From Alphaproteobacteria bacterium UBA2903 (lineage in GTDB: Bacteria; Pseudomonadota; Alphaproteobacteria; CAAGCB01; CAG-977), in NCBI GenBank assembly GCA_002349565.1, contig DEDN01000027.1, forward strand, positions 47,361 to 111,360: a DNA stretch of 64,000 bases, given 5' to 3'. Shown one piece after another: positions 53,707 to 62,267 of this stretch. The position numbers and the translations under genes were made by a program. The notes beneath the pieces were generated by a model. The model made no database searches. It was not told the origin of the DNA and saw nothing but the letters and a program-made list of their open reading frames with translations. The first letter of the stretch is position 1. Each line of letters opens with the position of its first letter.

Positions 53707-54183
53707 CTAACCGCCTTTCAACAAACGATGTTTTTCGCGATTCCAGTCGCGTTTTTTAATGTCTTCGCGTTTGTCGATTTTGTTTTTCCCGACGCCCAGT
53801 CCCAGCTTCAGCTTGGCAATTCCCCGCGCATTAAAGAAAATTTCCAAAGGAATCAACGTATATCCCTTGCGCGCGACGGCACCCGACAAGCGTTTCAATT
53901 CGCGCTTGTGCAGCAGCAGCTTGCGCGGACGGGCGGCAACATGCTTCATATAGCCGATGGAACCGTATTCCAGAATCGACGCGTTGACCAGAAAAGCCTC
54001 GCCGTCCGACGCGGTTGCGTAAGCTTCGTTGATGCTCGCCTGCCCCAAACGCAGGGATTTGACTTCCGCCCCCGTCAGAACGATACCCGCCTCGAATGTT
54101 TCTTCAATGGCGTAGTTGAACGACGCCTTGCGGTTTTTGGCAACCGTTCCCTGCGTTATCATGGTTGAACGTTTCTGGCTCAT
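53707..54183 (-). CDS. smpB: SsrA-binding protein SmpB
   Basis: Partner of tmRNA in ribosome rescue; 158 residues. The OB-fold core ASFNYAIEETFEAGIVLTGAEVKSLRLGQASINEAYA and the C-terminal tail DIKKRDWNREKHRLLK are unmistakable. The start codon abuts the dapA stop, so the two are one transcript. The short N-terminal MSQKRSTMITQ is normal for alphaproteobacteria. Confidence 0.97.
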   Translation of the reverse strand: MSQKRSTMITQGTVAKNRKASFNYAIEETFEAGIVLTGAEVKSLRLGQASINEAYATASDGEAFLVNASILEYGSIGYMKHVAARPRKLLLHKRELKRLSGAVARKGYTLIPLEIFFNARGIAKLKLGLGVGKNKIDKREDIKKRDWNREKHRLLKGG

Positions 54184-55056
54184 TTATTCCCCCAAAACGG
54201 CTTTCATCGCGTTTCGGACCGCCTGTTTCGACGCGTCCGAAATTTCGCACAACGGCAGCCGCAAAGACCCGTCCCCGAATCCCTGCAAAGACGCCGCGTA
54301 TTTCACGGGACACGGATTGGATTCGACAAACATCGCCAGATGCAGATCCAGCAGCGAATCGCGCAAACGGGCGACTTCTGCCCAATCTTTGCGCGCCCAT
54401 GCCTTGTGCAAATCCGCGCATTCCTTGGGCGCAACGTTGGCGGTCACCGAAATGCAGCCGTCCCCGCCATGCGCCAGAAAAGCAACGATGGTCGCGTCTT
54501 CGCCCGACAAAACGGAAAAGCTTTCGGGAACGACGCGGCGAATCTGAATCGGACGCAGCAAGTCGGGAGTCGCATCCTTGATGCCCGCGATTCGCGGCAG
54601 CTTCGCCAGCCGTTCAATGTTTTCGATTGCCAGATTCACCCCCGTCCGCCCCGGCACGTTGTACAGAACAATCGGCAAATCAACGGCGTCATGAACGGCT
54701 TTGAAGTGGCGGTAAAGCCCCTCTTGCGACGGCTTGTTGTAATACGGCGTTACAACCAAAGCGGCATCGGCGCCCAACGTTTTGGCGCGCGCCGTGGCTT
54801 CAATTGTTTTGGCGGTGTCGTTCGTTCCCGTTCCCGCAATGACGGGTATTCTTCCCGCGGCGGTTTTGACGCACAGCCCGATGACATGTTCGCGTTCTTC
54901 GACCGTCATCGTCGCGCTTTCGCCCGTCGTGCCGCACACAACCAGCCCGTTCGTCCCCTGTTCAATCTGACGGTCGACCAAGCGTGCAAAAGCGCCGTCG
55001 TCGATTTTTCCGTCTTTGAACGGCGTAATCAAAGCGGTGAAAGAACCTTTGAACAT
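54184..55056 (-). CDS. dapA: 4-hydroxy-tetrahydrodipicolinate synthase
   Basis: Condenses pyruvate and aspartate semialdehyde in lysine/diaminopimelate synthesis; TIM barrel of 290 residues. GLVVCGTTGESATMT contains the conserved Thr pair, VVTPYYNKPSQEGLYRHF and LYNVPGRTG the catalytic Tyr, and GIKDAT the Schiff-base Lys. RBS AAGGAGG before 55056. The gene is divergent from slt, which also serves peptidoglycan. Confidence 0.97.
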   Translation of the reverse strand: MFKGSFTALITPFKDGKIDDGAFARLVDRQIEQGTNGLVVCGTTGESATMTVEEREHVIGLCVKTAAGRIPVIAGTGTNDTAKTIEATARAKTLGADAALVVTPYYNKPSQEGLYRHFKAVHDAVDLPIVLYNVPGRTGVNLAIENIERLAKLPRIAGIKDATPDLLRPIQIRRVVPESFSVLSGEDATIVAFLAHGGDGCISVTANVAPKECADLHKAWARKDWAEVARLRDSLLDLHLAMFVESNPCPVKYAASLQGFGDGSLRLPLCEISDASKQAVRNAMKAVLGE

Positions 55057-55155
55057 ACTGCCTCCTTAAAAACCTGTCTTAATTAACCGTATCTTAAAAA
55101 AATAGCACAAGAATAAAAATTATCTATCGTTTTTTGATGCAAGGACGCCTTTTTC

Positions 55156-57117
55156 GTGTTGCGTTTCGCAAACATTTTCGTGTGTTTGACCGTCTGCCTG
55201 TTTTCGGCGGACGCGGCGGCGCATGCGCCTGCAAAGCCGCAAAGTTCCGCTTCGGTCAAAGCCGCCGTTGACGCCGCGATGCGCGACGAATGGCAGCAAG
55301 CGGCGCGGCTGGCAAAAAAAACAGCCGACGCGAAAGTCGTCAAACTGGTGGAGTGGCTGCGCTTGACGCGCGGCAAGGACGACATCGCTTTTGCCGACAT
55401 GGAACGCTTTATGAAAAACAACGCGGATTTTCCGCGCATCTATGTCATCCGCCGCAACGCCGAAACGGCTTTGCTGAAACAAGGCGACAACGCCGCTTTG
55501 GAAAAATGGTTCAAAAAGCATCCGCCCGTTTCCCCCGCCGCCGTTATGAAGCAAGCCGAGCTGCTTCTGGCGAAAAAAGAATGGGAACGCGCCCTCCCCA
55601 TGCTTTACAATCTGTGGGCGAAAGGGGAACTTTCCGACGACGAAACAACCGAAGCCGCTGAAAAACTGTCGCTTTTGCTGGATACGCACGATTACGCCGC
55701 CCGTGTCGAAACGCTGCTGAACGAACGCAAACCCAAGCAAGCCAAAAAACTGCTTCCTTCGGTGGACGATGAAGAACGCAAACTGGCGAACGTCCGCATC
55801 GGGTTGATGACAAACGCCGATCACGCGTCGCGAAAAATCAAGGATTTGCCGACGGAGCAGCGGCAAAACGCGGGGCTGCTGTTTGACGAATTGCGCTGGC
55901 TGCGCATCAGGGGAAAGTATGCCGACGCCGCGAAAATGCTTGAAAAAGTCCCGTTTTCCAAGCAAACGGGCGCGCGCTGGTGGAACGAACGCGTTACCGT
56001 TGCCCGCCAGCTGCTGAACGAAGGACACGCGCATCAGGCGTATGATCTGGTCAAACACCATTCGCTGGAACAGGGCGGCGATTTTGCCGACGCCGAATGG
56101 CTGGCAGGCTGGATCGCTTTGCGCAATCTCAAACAAAACAAGCGCGCCCGCGAACATTTTTCGAAAATGCTGTCTTCCGTCAAATCGCCCGTCAGTCTGG
56201 CGCGCGGCGAATACTGGATGGGGCGCGCGTTCGAAGACGCAAAAAACAAATCGGAAGCCGTGAAATGGTACCGTAAAGCGGCAAACCGCATCACGACGAT
56301 CTACGGACAGCTGGCGGCGCTGCGCCTGCCAAAGGATGTTTTGCCCTCTTTGCCTGCGGAAAACGCGCCGACCCTGAGCGATATGGAGGAAATCCGCAAA
56401 AGCGAACTGTTCCAAATCGCCAAACTGCTTCAGCAGGCGGGGCAAAGCGAATTGGCTGACGTGTTCGCCGCCCGTCTGATTGCGAACGCTTCAACGCCCG
56501 AAAAAACGACGGCTTTGGCGTATGCTTTGGCTGAAGATTTGCAGCGTCCCGATCTGGCGGTCAATATCGCGCGCCGCGCCCGTTCGAACGGCACTTACAT
56601 CTTGTCGCTGGGATATCCCGTCTGGGATTTGAAGCATGACGAGCGCGCCGAACAAGCGATTGTCCTGTCCATCATCCGGCAGGAAAGCAACTTTTCGACG
56701 GAAGCCGTCAGCCCCGCAGGCGCGCGCGGCTTGATGCAGATATTGCCGTCGACGGCAAAACAAATCGCCCGCCGGAAAAAGAAATCCTTTTCACCGCAAA
56801 AGCTGAACAGCAACCCCGACTTTAACGTCGAAATGGGCAGCACTTATTTCGCGGACATGCTCAAACGGTTCGACGGATCGTACATTCTGGCGGTCGCGGC
56901 GTACAACGCGGGACCGACGAATGTCCGCAAGTGGATGAAAACATTGGGAAAACCGGACGAACAGATTGATGCCGTCGATTGGATCGAACGCATTCCGTTC
57001 AACGAAACCCGCAACTACGTCCAGCGCGTTTTGGAAAATCTGCATATTTACAGACGCAATCTGAACTATCCCGATGCGGCGCTAAACACTTGGCAGCAAG
57101 CCGCCACTCAAAACTAA
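55156..57117 (+). CDS. slt: Soluble lytic murein transglycosylase
   Basis: Cleaves the MurNAc-GlcNAc bond of peptidoglycan in the periplasm; 653 residues. A signal peptide (FANIFVCLTVCLFSADAAAHA) is followed by a long superhelical U-domain of TPR-like repeats (~30-480) and the C-terminal SLT domain. IIRQESNFSTEAVSPAGARGLMQ carries the catalytic Glu near residue 510, and AYNAGPTNVRKWM is the second motif. The start is a GTG with AAGGA upstream. The last codons overlap the convergent hypothetical gene. Confidence 0.94.
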   Translation: MLRFANIFVCLTVCLFSADAAAHAPAKPQSSASVKAAVDAAMRDEWQQAARLAKKTADAKVVKLVEWLRLTRGKDDIAFADMERFMKNNADFPRIYVIRRNAETALLKQGDNAALEKWFKKHPPVSPAAVMKQAELLLAKKEWERALPMLYNLWAKGELSDDETTEAAEKLSLLLDTHDYAARVETLLNERKPKQAKKLLPSVDDEERKLANVRIGLMTNADHASRKIKDLPTEQRQNAGLLFDELRWLRIRGKYADAAKMLEKVPFSKQTGARWWNERVTVARQLLNEGHAHQAYDLVKHHSLEQGGDFADAEWLAGWIALRNLKQNKRAREHFSKMLSSVKSPVSLARGEYWMGRAFEDAKNKSEAVKWYRKAANRITTIYGQLAALRLPKDVLPSLPAENAPTLSDMEEIRKSELFQIAKLLQQAGQSELADVFAARLIANASTPEKTTALAYALAEDLQRPDLAVNIARRARSNGTYILSLGYPVWDLKHDERAEQAIVLSIIRQESNFSTEAVSPAGARGLMQILPSTAKQIARRKKKSFSPQKLNSNPDFNVEMGSTYFADMLKRFDGSYILAVAAYNAGPTNVRKWMKTLGKPDEQIDAVDWIERIPFNETRNYVQRVLENLHIYRRNLNYPDAALNTWQQAATQN

Positions 57118-57590
57118 AGCGGCTTTTTGTGCTGCAAAAAATGCTTCGGCAGCCGCCATTTGTCAGCGGCTTTCCGCACCAAAGCATCCTCGGGATCAGC
57201 AAACTTCCACCCTTTGTTCAGCAGGTTTTTGACCGTCCATTCGTTGCCTTTGAACGCCAAAACAACGGAACAAGCCAGCAGTCCGTTTTCCACCGCGTTA
57301 TCCCAAACGCTCATTTGCAAAGCTTCGTCGATTTGGGACAGATCGGATATTTCGAACAAAGCGGACAATCGGCGGACTATTCCGAAAATTTCCGCGCTCG
57401 ACAGTCCGAACATCACCGCCGCCCACCCCCATAGCCGCCGCGACAGCAAAGGCATCCCGAAAAAAGTCGACAGCAATAGCAAAGACCAGCTGAATCCGAA
57501 CGGCACTTTGACGGTTTCTTTTCCTTTGTGCAAAGCCATCGTCGGTTCGTCCGACGTTCCGAAAAACAGTATTTTGAAAAAATTTTTCAC
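57114..57590 (-). CDS. Small membrane protein, DUF2628-like
   Basis: 158 residues. VKVPFGFSWSLLLLSTFFGMPLLSRRLWGWAAVMF and, near the C-terminus, GNEWTVKNLLNKGWKF match the layout of DUF2628 proteins: aromatic-rich motif, hydrophobic helices, then GN..W....L...GW. Two or three membrane helices are likely. Function unknown. The start overlaps the upstream gene stop by 4 nt (ATGA), so the pair is coupled. Confidence 0.6.
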   Translation of the reverse strand: MKNFFKILFFGTSDEPTMALHKGKETVKVPFGFSWSLLLLSTFFGMPLLSRRLWGWAAVMFGLSSAEIFGIVRRLSALFEISDLSQIDEALQMSVWDNAVENGLLACSVVLAFKGNEWTVKNLLNKGWKFADPEDALVRKAADKWRLPKHFLQHKKPL

Positions 57591-58006
57591 ATCCGCAATC
57601 CGTCGTAATACGCAATCAACAAATCCAGCATTTCGTTCAATGCCTTGTATACAGCGTTATACGTCGTTTTCGCCCCTTTGTTCAAGACGGGATTTTTCAA
57701 AACGAACGCGCGCACGTTTTCGTCGTCGCGCAAAAAATGCAGCAAATAGACTTGGTATTTGCCGACCGCTTTGACCGCCCCCAAATATCTGTCGGCGGCA
57801 TCCTGTCTGGAATCGGCGAAACGCGCCGCGGCGTTTCCTTTTACGCCGCCCGTCCCGTCATAGCTTCGCGTTACCTTGGCTGAAAATAACGAAAAGCGAT
57901 AATCGCGCATCAGCCTCAAAGCCGCCCCGATTCGCAAAGTCCCCAAGGGGAAGCTTCCCAATTTTCCTTTTTCGTACAGTTTAACAATTTCCGATTTGTG
58001 TTTCAT
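57587..58006 (-). CDS. Hypothetical protein, possibly DUF6456-like
   Basis: 139 residues, soluble. IVKLYEKGKLG...LRIGAALRLMRDYRFSLF, then YLGAVKAVGKYQVYLLHFLRDDENV and TTYNAVYKALNEMLDLLIAYYDGL, recall the alphaproteobacterial DUF6456 pattern (basic N-terminus, R..DY, G....L....., helical end with a YY/HY). The match is by eye and weak. Coupled to the DUF2628-like gene. Divergent from the XRE regulator. Confidence 0.45.
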   Translation of the reverse strand: MKHKSEIVKLYEKGKLGSFPLGTLRIGAALRLMRDYRFSLFSAKVTRSYDGTGGVKGNAAARFADSRQDAADRYLGAVKAVGKYQVYLLHFLRDDENVRAFVLKNPVLNKGAKTTYNAVYKALNEMLDLLIAYYDGLRM

Positions 58007-58147
58007 CGCTTTTTCCTTTCGTCAAAGTTCGCTCTTGTTTATCACAATTCGATATCATTGTAAATCACAAATAGTTTATTTTTTTCCGTTATAAAGTATG
58101 CCACTATGACAGCGCAGGTTAATTCGATAACAACAAAGGACCCTTTC

Positions 58148-58546
58148 ATGATTGGCGAGCGTTTGAATTCAAAACTTTCCGAACTCGGATTAACCCAGCA
58201 AAGGGCGGCGGACCGTCTGGGAATCAGCCAAAGCCGATTGAACCAATACCTGAAAAACAGACGCGAACCCGATTCGCAAATGCTGTGCAAGATCTGCGAA
58301 ACATTCGGCATCACGCCGAATTACCTGTTCGGATTTGAAGAAAACTCCCCCGCAGGCTTGAAGATCGACAAGACCGCATTGGAATCCGCGATTTTGTTTT
58401 TGAAAAAGTATGAAACCGCACATCGCAAAAGCTTTTCCGCCGAACAATCCGCCCGCATCATTTCCGTGGTTTATGACATTGTGTTGTCGGAATCCGCGGA
58501 AAACGCTCAAAAAGCCATTGATTGGGTTATAGAGGCTGTGGCATGA
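58148..58546 (+). CDS. XRE-family transcriptional regulator
   Basis: 132 residues. IGERLNSKLSELGLTQQRAADRLGISQSRLNQYLKNRREPD is a canonical Cro/C1 HTH, with SDQMLCKICETFGITPNYLFG after it. A C-terminal ~60-residue helical region (YETAHRKSFSAEQSARII) may be for dimerisation or ligand binding. I choose the ATG at 58148 (AAAGGA, 7-nt spacing); an in-frame ATG at 58106 without a ribosome site would add 14 residues. The stop overlaps the next gene (ATGA), a regulator-partner arrangement often seen in phage-derived units. Confidence 0.85.
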   Translation: MIGERLNSKLSELGLTQQRAADRLGISQSRLNQYLKNRREPDSQMLCKICETFGITPNYLFGFEENSPAGLKIDKTALESAILFLKKYETAHRKSFSAEQSARIISVVYDIVLSESAENAQKAIDWVIEAVA

Positions 58547-58869
58547 CTCAAGACAATCGACCGGGGCATTTTCCCCAAACCGAGGCGGACAAGTTCGCAA
58601 AACTGCGCGGCTTGCTGACGGAACCCGCAGCAACGGATGCGCCCGCATCCGAAAAATCGGACGAAACACCGTCCGTTTTGTACGTTTCGGGCAATAACAA
58701 CAATATCGCTTTGCATGGCTTTATGCGGCAAAACGGCGTGAACATATTGAAAATACGCGATTTTGCCGTCATTATCGCGACGCTTCTCTTTTTTTCGCAA
58801 CACCCTCCAGTAAAAAGGTTGGCACTCCTCCCCCATCATCCGAAAGTTGTATACTCGACTATCGGCTGA
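58543..58869 (+). pseudogene. 5' part of a gene coupled to the XRE regulator, probably frameshifted
   Basis: 108 residues, MTQDNRPGHFPQTEADKFAKLRGLL followed by SVLYVSGNNNNIALHGFMRQ, a GNNN-type segment like those of phage-derived regulators. The C-terminal half (TLLFFSQHPPVKRLALLPHH) is unlike a folded protein. In the -1 frame the DNA downstream reads as strongly coding (next entry). A frameshift around 58740-58860 is therefore likely, and the two entries would be one gene. Translation is coupled to the regulator by an ATGA overlap. Confidence 0.45.
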
Positions 58870-58877
58870 TCGAGGCT

Positions 58878-59096
58878 TTGCGCCTGTACGTCAAAGAAAC
58901 GGCGCAGAGTGAAAAACGGCATCCGAACGCGGTATGGGCGCGGCTGCGCAAACAATACGGCTTTTCAAGTTACAAGAAAATCGATTGCGTTTTATTGAAT
59001 AAAATCGCAATCGAATTGAAATTAAAGCCGTTATCCGTCGAATCGTTAAACAAAAGAGCAGGCGTTTCTACCTTAAAAGGCATAATGACTTCCTGA
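58878..59096 (+). pseudogene. 3' part of the same gene, in the -1 frame
   Basis: The frame is open from at least 58700 and becomes coding-like at RLIEALRLYVKETAQSEKRH, then PNAVWARLRKQYGFSSYKKID and a final helix. This is the pattern of a C-terminal DNA-binding or ORF6C-like helical domain. No ATG or Shine-Dalgarno site starts it; only a TTG at 58878. It fits as the end of the preceding ORF after a single-base change. A separate small gene is less likely. Confidence 0.4.
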
Positions 59097-59197
59097 ATTG
59101 AACGCATAATATATGTGGTGTGAAGGGGCGATTTGAATTATTTTTTCAAACAGTCCTTAAGTACATATATGTATTTAAACCGAAAAGGGAGATAACT

Positions 59198-59749
59198 ATG
59201 TCTATGAAAAAAATCCTGTTGGGAAGCATTGCTTCCGTTTTTGTTTTCACGGCTTGTGTTTCGAATGCGAACGCGGGCGTCAAAGAACAGCCCTGCGGCA
59301 TCAAACCCTATGTGGCGGTTCGCGGCGGATTGGCGATGATCAAAGACCACATTGACAAAAACGCGTGGGACGCTTCGCTGGCAGTCGGCACGAAAATGGA
59401 CGCGTTCCGTATTGAAGGCGAATACACCTACCGCGGCGAAGTCAAAGGACATCACGCGGGACTGGAACGTAAAATCGGCGCGCAAACTCTACTGCTGAAC
59501 GGATATTACGACATTGATCTGAATTCCGCGTTCACGCCGTTTGTGAATTTGAACGTCGGCGCGTCGCGTTTACATGAAAAGAACGGATCCAAATCGAAAA
59601 ACAACTACCGTATGACATGGGGCGGCGGCGTAGGCGTCGGCTATAACTTCGCAAAAGATATGGCGTTTGACGTCGGTTACCGCTTCCTTGATTTGGGCGC
59701 GGACATCAAATCGAACGAATTTTACGGCGGCATCCGCTGGTCGTTCTGA
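59198..59749 (+). CDS. Outer-membrane beta-barrel protein (opacity/OmpA-like porin family)
   Basis: 183 residues. Signal peptide MSMKKILLGSIASVFVFTACVSNANA, with Ala-x-Ala before GVKEQ; FTAC could alternatively act as a lipobox. The mature part is a small eight-strand-like barrel: PYVAVRGGLAMI, FRIEGEYTYRGEV, TLLLNGYYDIDL, FTPFVNLNVGASR, GGGVGVGYNFAKDMAFDVGYRFL and a C-terminal YGGIRWSF ending in Phe. ATG at 59198 with AAAAGGGAG. Probably a structural or adhesive surface protein. Confidence 0.85.
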   Translation: MSMKKILLGSIASVFVFTACVSNANAGVKEQPCGIKPYVAVRGGLAMIKDHIDKNAWDASLAVGTKMDAFRIEGEYTYRGEVKGHHAGLERKIGAQTLLLNGYYDIDLNSAFTPFVNLNVGASRLHEKNGSKSKNNYRMTWGGGVGVGYNFAKDMAFDVGYRFLDLGADIKSNEFYGGIRWSF

Positions 59750-59761
59750 TTTCCGAAAACC

Positions 59762-59790
59762 GAAGCCTTCGAGAAATCGAAGGCTTCTTT
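59762..59790 (+). terminator. Terminator of the outer-membrane protein gene
   Basis: A perfect 11-bp stem (GAAGCCTTCGA / TCGAAGGCTTC) with a GAAA tetraloop followed by TTTC lies 13 bp after the stop. Confidence 0.85.
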
Positions 59791-59817
59791 CGTCACACGG
59801 ATTCAAAGGGGACGCTC

Positions 59818-61077
59818 ATGGCGCAAACGGATTTTCTGGGTCACCCGAAAGGGCTTTTTCTGTTGTTTGCTTCGGAATTGTGGGAACGCTTTTCCTTTTA
59901 CGCGCTGCGGTCGATTTTGGTTTTGTATCTGACCGCTTTGACGATTGACGGCGGGCTGGGCTGGAACAAAGCGGACGCTCTCAGGCTGTACGGCGTTTAC
60001 ACGGGACTGATTTACATCACGCCGCTGTTCGGCGGGTGGCTGGCGGACAACAAAATCGGGCAGCGCAAAGCCGTTTTGATCGGCGCGGTACTGATGGGCG
60101 CGGGTCAATTCGTTTTGGCGGCGGGTTTCGGATTGTATCTCGGCTTGGCTTTGCTGATTTGCGGCAACGGTCTGTTCAAACCCAACATCTCAACCATGGT
60201 CGGGGCGCTGTATTCCCCGACGGACACGCGCAGGGACAGCGCGTTTACCATTTTTTACATGGGCATCAACATCGGTTCGGCTCTGGCGGGCATCGTCGCG
60301 GGCTTTGTGTCGACGGTCTGGTCGTTCAAAGCCGCTTTTTTCGTCGCGGGCTTGGGAATGGTCGCCGCTTGGAGCCTGCAAGCTTTTCTGTCGGGCAAAT
60401 ATTTGGGCGGCATCGGCACGGTTCCCGCCGCAAAAACAGCCCGCGAACAAACTCGGGCTTTTTCGGAATCGGAAAAGAAACACTTGCGGATCATATTGAC
60501 GCTGGGACTGTTTTCGGTCGTTTTTTGGACGGGGTTCGAACAGGCGGGCGGATTGATGAACCTGTTTGCCGCCGAACGGATTGACAGAACGGTTGCGGGC
60601 TATACCGTTCCGACGGCGTTTTTCCAAGCTTTGAATCCGATTTTCATTATCGTATTGGCGCCCGTGTTCGCATGGCTTTGGGCAAAATTGGGAAACAAAG
60701 ACCCGTCTTTTGCCGCAAAATTCGCCCTAGCCCTGACTTTTTCGGCAATCGGGTTCGCGCTGATGACGGCGGCGGCGGGACAAGCCGAACAAGCATCAAT
60801 GATATGGCTGATAGGCACATACTTTTTCCACACAATCGGAGAATTGTGCCTGTCGCCGACGGGACTTTCCATGGTGGCGCGGCTTGCCCCGCAGCGGCGT
60901 CTGTCGCTGATGATGGGAATTTGGTTCTGTTTTACGGCTTTGGCAAATTTCGCGGCTGGAATTTTGGGGTCTTTTATGGACGATTGGGGCGCGTTGTGGA
61001 TTTTTGCCGCCTTGGGCATCGTTAGCGCAGCGGCGGCAGGGCTTTTGTGGCTGCTGTCCCCGAAATTAATGCCGTAA
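59818..61077 (+). CDS. Proton-dependent oligopeptide (POT) transporter
   Basis: MFS-fold proton-coupled di/tripeptide importer of the POT/PTR family. The N-terminal FASELWERFSFYALRSILVLYL contains the ExxER motif of proton coupling. GGWLADNKIGQRKAVLIGA and the FYMGINIGSALAGIVAG block of helix 5 are family signatures, and a late GELCLSPTGLSMVARLAP matches motif 3. At 419 residues it is shorter than the usual ~480-500, consistent with absence of the extra helix pair. RBS AAAGGGGA. Confidence 0.93.
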   Translation: MAQTDFLGHPKGLFLLFASELWERFSFYALRSILVLYLTALTIDGGLGWNKADALRLYGVYTGLIYITPLFGGWLADNKIGQRKAVLIGAVLMGAGQFVLAAGFGLYLGLALLICGNGLFKPNISTMVGALYSPTDTRRDSAFTIFYMGINIGSALAGIVAGFVSTVWSFKAAFFVAGLGMVAAWSLQAFLSGKYLGGIGTVPAAKTAREQTRAFSESEKKHLRIILTLGLFSVVFWTGFEQAGGLMNLFAAERIDRTVAGYTVPTAFFQALNPIFIIVLAPVFAWLWAKLGNKDPSFAAKFALALTFSAIGFALMTAAAGQAEQASMIWLIGTYFFHTIGELCLSPTGLSMVARLAPQRRLSLMMGIWFCFTALANFAAGILGSFMDDWGALWIFAALGIVSAAAAGLLWLLSPKLMP

Positions 61078-61105
61078 GCGATATTCAGCACAACGGAAAA
61101 AAAAT

Positions 61106-61338
61106 CGTCATTGCGCGTCCGCGTCAGCGGGCGAAGCAGTTTGCAAATGGATTGCCGCGGCGCATCTGCGATGCGGCTCGCAAAGACGGATGGGGGGCGG
61201 CACGGGTGCCAATGCCTGCACGGGACTGCTTCACTTCGTTCGCAGTTGCGATTTTCTGGTTATTTTTCAATAAAATAGGAAAAAAATCCCGAATTTGCGA
61301 GGGCTTTAGCCCGAAGCAATCCCGTGATTGGTCGGCAC
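61106..61338. repeat. Dispersed palindromic repeat cluster (REP/RPE-like)
   Basis: The 330-bp gap between the POT and pilin genes is mostly repeat material. An element at 61106-61189 has imperfect inverted ends CGTCATTGCG and CGCAAAGACG. A fragment GACTGCTTCACTTCGTTCGC follows at ~61224. GCAATCCCGTGATTGGTCGG begins at 61316, and a 23-nt stretch there matches 62211-62233 in inverted orientation with two mismatches. GATTGCCGCGGCG at 61150 recurs at 62228. These are typical of short extragenic repeats scattered in alphaproteobacterial genomes. Confidence 0.65.
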
Positions 61339-61366
61339 AAGTGCCGATATTTGCGCGGAAAAACAG

Positions 61367-61392
61367 AAAAAGGGGCGAAACCGCCCCTTTTT
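61367..61392 (-). terminator. Terminator of the prepilin gene
   Basis: An 11-bp perfect stem (AAAAAGGGGCG / CGCCCCTTTTT) with an AAAC loop lies 17 bp past the pilin stop, followed on the minus strand by TTTTTCTGTTTTTCC. Confidence 0.85.
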
Positions 61393-61409
61393 CCAAATCC
61401 GCCAACCGA

Positions 61410-62006
61410 TTAACGGTAAACCCAAGTGATTCTGTTCAAATCATCATTATTACACTTTTCGACAGCTGCTCCCAATCCGACAGGAAAACCTCCGGCTTCG
61501 CCATGCTTAACCGTTGAAAAAGTTATGGAATCTGCCGCAACATTCGCATCTGAAGAACCAGTATTAGCCTCAACGACCAGACCATCCAACCCTGACGAAG
61601 CATCACCCCAGTCGGACATCACAATACGAACACAGTCATCATTCGGAATATTATTGTAAGAAATTGCAAATTTGCGACCATTTGTCGATACCGTCAAATC
61701 AATATCGCCGCCGTAAGCGTTGGATCCTTTGGCGGAATCTTTATTGTATGTTTCGTCTGTAAAAATCCCCATCGTGTACGCGGTCGTCGCCGTTTCCAAT
61801 CCGCTGTATGTGCGCTGTCCCGCAAACAAGGTACGGATGTTCGTCACCATGGTTTGAACTTGGTCGGTCGTTTTGGTCACTTTATATTTGGACATCGCCT
61901 GCGAATAACCCGCGATACCGCCGACCGACAAAACGCCGATAATTGCCAGAACGCCCAGCATTTCGATCATCGAACGCCCGGCTTCGTGTGTGTGTTTCAT
62001 AGTCAT
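61410..62006 (-). CDS. Type IV pilin-like prepilin
   Basis: 198 residues. A short leader ends MTMKHTHEAG and is followed by RSMIEMLGVLAIIGVLSVGG, a class III/IV prepilin signal with Gly at -1 and Glu at +5; position +1 is Arg rather than Phe. The mature protein has the N-terminal helix then a globular domain with DNDDCVR and VEKCNNDDLN as candidate disulphide Cys. This type is widespread in gut alphaproteobacteria, where the role (pilus or pseudopilus subunit) is unproven. Processing by PilD/PppA-type peptidase is expected. RBS AGGGAGAAAACTG. Confidence 0.85.
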   Translation of the reverse strand: MTMKHTHEAGRSMIEMLGVLAIIGVLSVGGIAGYSQAMSKYKVTKTTDQVQTMVTNIRTLFAGQRTYSGLETATTAYTMGIFTDETYNKDSAKGSNAYGGDIDLTVSTNGRKFAISYNNIPNDDCVRIVMSDWGDASSGLDGLVVEANTGSSDANVAADSITFSTVKHGEAGGFPVGLGAAVEKCNNDDLNRITWVYR

Positions 62007-62041
62007 CAGTTTTCTCCCTTGCTGAATGTCTTTTGGGAGTC

Positions 62042-62073
62042 ATCTTACCCTCCCCCCCCTATGTATTTTTCAA
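62042..62073 (-). promoter_or_regulatory. Prepilin upstream region with a G8 tract
   Basis: On the minus strand TTGAAA (62068-62073) and TAAGAT (62042-62047) are 20 bp apart and the spacer holds a run of eight G (C8 at 62052-62059). The boxes would be poor at this spacing; loss of three G would make it 17 bp. The G run is 46-53 nt upstream of the start codon. Box assignment is tentative. Confidence 0.35.
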
Positions 62074-62165
62074 GTCTTTTTTATAAAAAGGCTCTAAAAA
62101 ACGTTTTAAAGCCTGCAGAGAGTCCTTTAAGCACACTTGATTCGGAGGGAGTCATCAAAAATCAC

Positions 62166-62191
62166 CGCCCGTCACGAGTCTTTGACGGGCG
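62166..62191 (-). terminator. Hairpin downstream of the HAD hydrolase gene
   Basis: A 9-bp perfect stem CGCCCGTCA / TGACGGGCG with an 8-nt loop, followed on the minus strand by GTGATTTTTGATG. The dispersed repeat at 62211 lies between it and the HAD stop, so the terminator may have been displaced by repeat insertion. Confidence 0.45.
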
Positions 62192-62210
62192 TTTACGGGG
62201 GATATGTTTC

Positions 62211-62262
62211 GTGCCGACCAATCATGAGATTGCCGCGGCGGATTGCATCCGCCTCGCAATTT
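62211..62262. repeat. Dispersed repeat copy, partly inverted relative to 61316-61338
   Basis: 62211-62233 is the reverse complement of 61316-61338 with two mismatches. GATTGCCGCGGCG at 62228-62240 is an exact direct match to 61150-61162. It fills most of the gap after the HAD gene and flanks the pilin gene on the side opposite to the cluster at 61.1-61.3 kb. Confidence 0.6.
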
Positions 62263-62267
62263 CGATT

